Of a DNA stretch of 6,148 nucleotides, positions 5,770 through 6,148 are shown one piece after another; position 1 is the first letter of the stretch, and each line of letters starts with the position of its first letter. Under the pieces are notes generated by a model that saw only the letters and a list, made by a program, of their open reading frames with translations, did no database searches and had not been told where the DNA came from. A program made the position numbers and the translations under genes. This stretch comes from Gammaproteobacteria bacterium (GTDB lineage: Bacteria; Pseudomonadota; Gammaproteobacteria; PS1; Pseudothioglobaceae), in NCBI GenBank assembly GCA_024280535.1, contig JAJRPY010000017.1, forward strand, positions 1 to 6,148. Direction: 5' to 3'.

Positions 5770-6148
5770 ATGAAAAATATTATTGAAGCGGCTTTTGAAA
5801 ATAGAGCCAACATTACTCCACAAACTGTCACTGCCGAAGTAGAAAAGGCGGTTAATGAGGCAATTGGTCTGCTGGATTCGGGCGAGGCTCGGGTGGCTGA
5901 GCAACGCGGGGTTGGCGATTGGGTGGTGCACGAATGGCTTAAAAAAGCGGTTTTGCTGTCCTTTAGGATTAAAGATAATGCGCCTATGCAAGGGGGATTT
6001 ACCCAATATTATGACAAGGTTGCTTCGAAATTTGAGGCAATGTCTGCTGCTGAATTGAAAGCGACGGGCGTTCGTGTTGTACCACCGGCAAGTGCACGAC
6101 GTGGCTCGTATATTGCAAAAGACACAGTGCTGATGCCTTCTTATGTGA
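5770..6148 (+). CDS. dapD: Tetrahydrodipicolinate N-succinyltransferase, N-terminal part (partial)
   Basis: DapD transfers succinyl from succinyl-CoA to 2,3,4,5-tetrahydrodipicolinate in the succinylase branch of the diaminopimelate pathway, feeding lysine and peptidoglycan synthesis in the cytoplasm. The ATG at 5770 opens 126 codons that run off the right edge without a stop; the full family length is about 275 residues. The start aligns with known DapD (KNIIEAAFENRANITP), followed by LLDSGEARVAE (34-44), the highly conserved HEWLKKAVLLSFRI (54-67), FRVVPPA-like GVRVVPPAS (100-108) and DTVLMPSYV (118-126). This covers the N-terminal helical domain and the entrance to the left-handed beta-helix; the catalytic and CoA-binding part lies beyond the window. 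It diverges from ccoG and has its own extended -10 promoter. The short leader is pyrimidine-rich and has no Shine-Dalgarno. Confidence 0.95.
   Translation, partial: MKNIIEAAFENRANITPQTVTAEVEKAVNEAIGLLDSGEARVAEQRGVGDWVVHEWLKKAVLLSFRIKDNAPMQGGFTQYYDKVASKFEAMSAAELKATGVRVVPPASARRGSYIAKDTVLMPSYV

Noticed and set aside
5689..6006. Minus-strand open frame across the dapD promoter and 5' end
   Set aside because: It overlaps the well-supported DapD N-terminus and the extended -10 element and shows no recognisable protein features.

Overview
The window carries five recognisable genes and the first codons of a sixth, packed with almost no spare DNA. It looks like a gammaproteobacterial chromosome: ZnuC, DapD, CcoG and DNA polymerase I all resemble gammaproteobacterial forms, and the cbb3-oxidase maturation pair points to microaerobic respiration. 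A small-genome sulfur-oxidiser or symbiont-type lineage is possible, but the sequence alone does not prove it. No tRNA, rRNA, CRISPR array, insertion sequence or prophage was seen, and no stretch over about 150 bases lacks a gene.

Layout, left to right. The minus strand at 1-78 holds the start of a small secreted protein, cut by the window edge; its place just downstream of polA suggests the DUF2782 family. A near-consensus sigma-70 promoter (127-155, minus) precedes it. polA fills 180-2930 on the minus strand. A short intergenic region (2931-3017) with a conspicuous inverted repeat separates it from znuC, which diverges on the plus strand (3018-3740). znuC ends nine bases from the end of fixH, which converges on it. 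fixH (3750-4226) and ccoG (4223-5620) form a translationally coupled two-gene minus-strand operon. A second divergent intergenic region (5621-5769) separates ccoG from dapD, which runs off the right edge.

The genes do not form one pathway. They are housekeeping functions: DNA repair and replication (polA), zinc uptake (znuC), cbb3 cytochrome oxidase maturation (ccoG-fixH) and lysine/peptidoglycan precursor synthesis (dapD). The most notable observation is that DNA polymerase I keeps its 3'-5' exonuclease domain but has lost three of the four metal-binding carboxylates, so it probably cannot proofread, while its 5'-nuclease and polymerase sites look intact. Secondary points are the polA/znuC inverted repeat, an FNR-box-like element upstream of ccoG, and a strong G-over-C bias on the plus strand whatever the gene direction. 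I found no convincing undescribed multi-gene system here.
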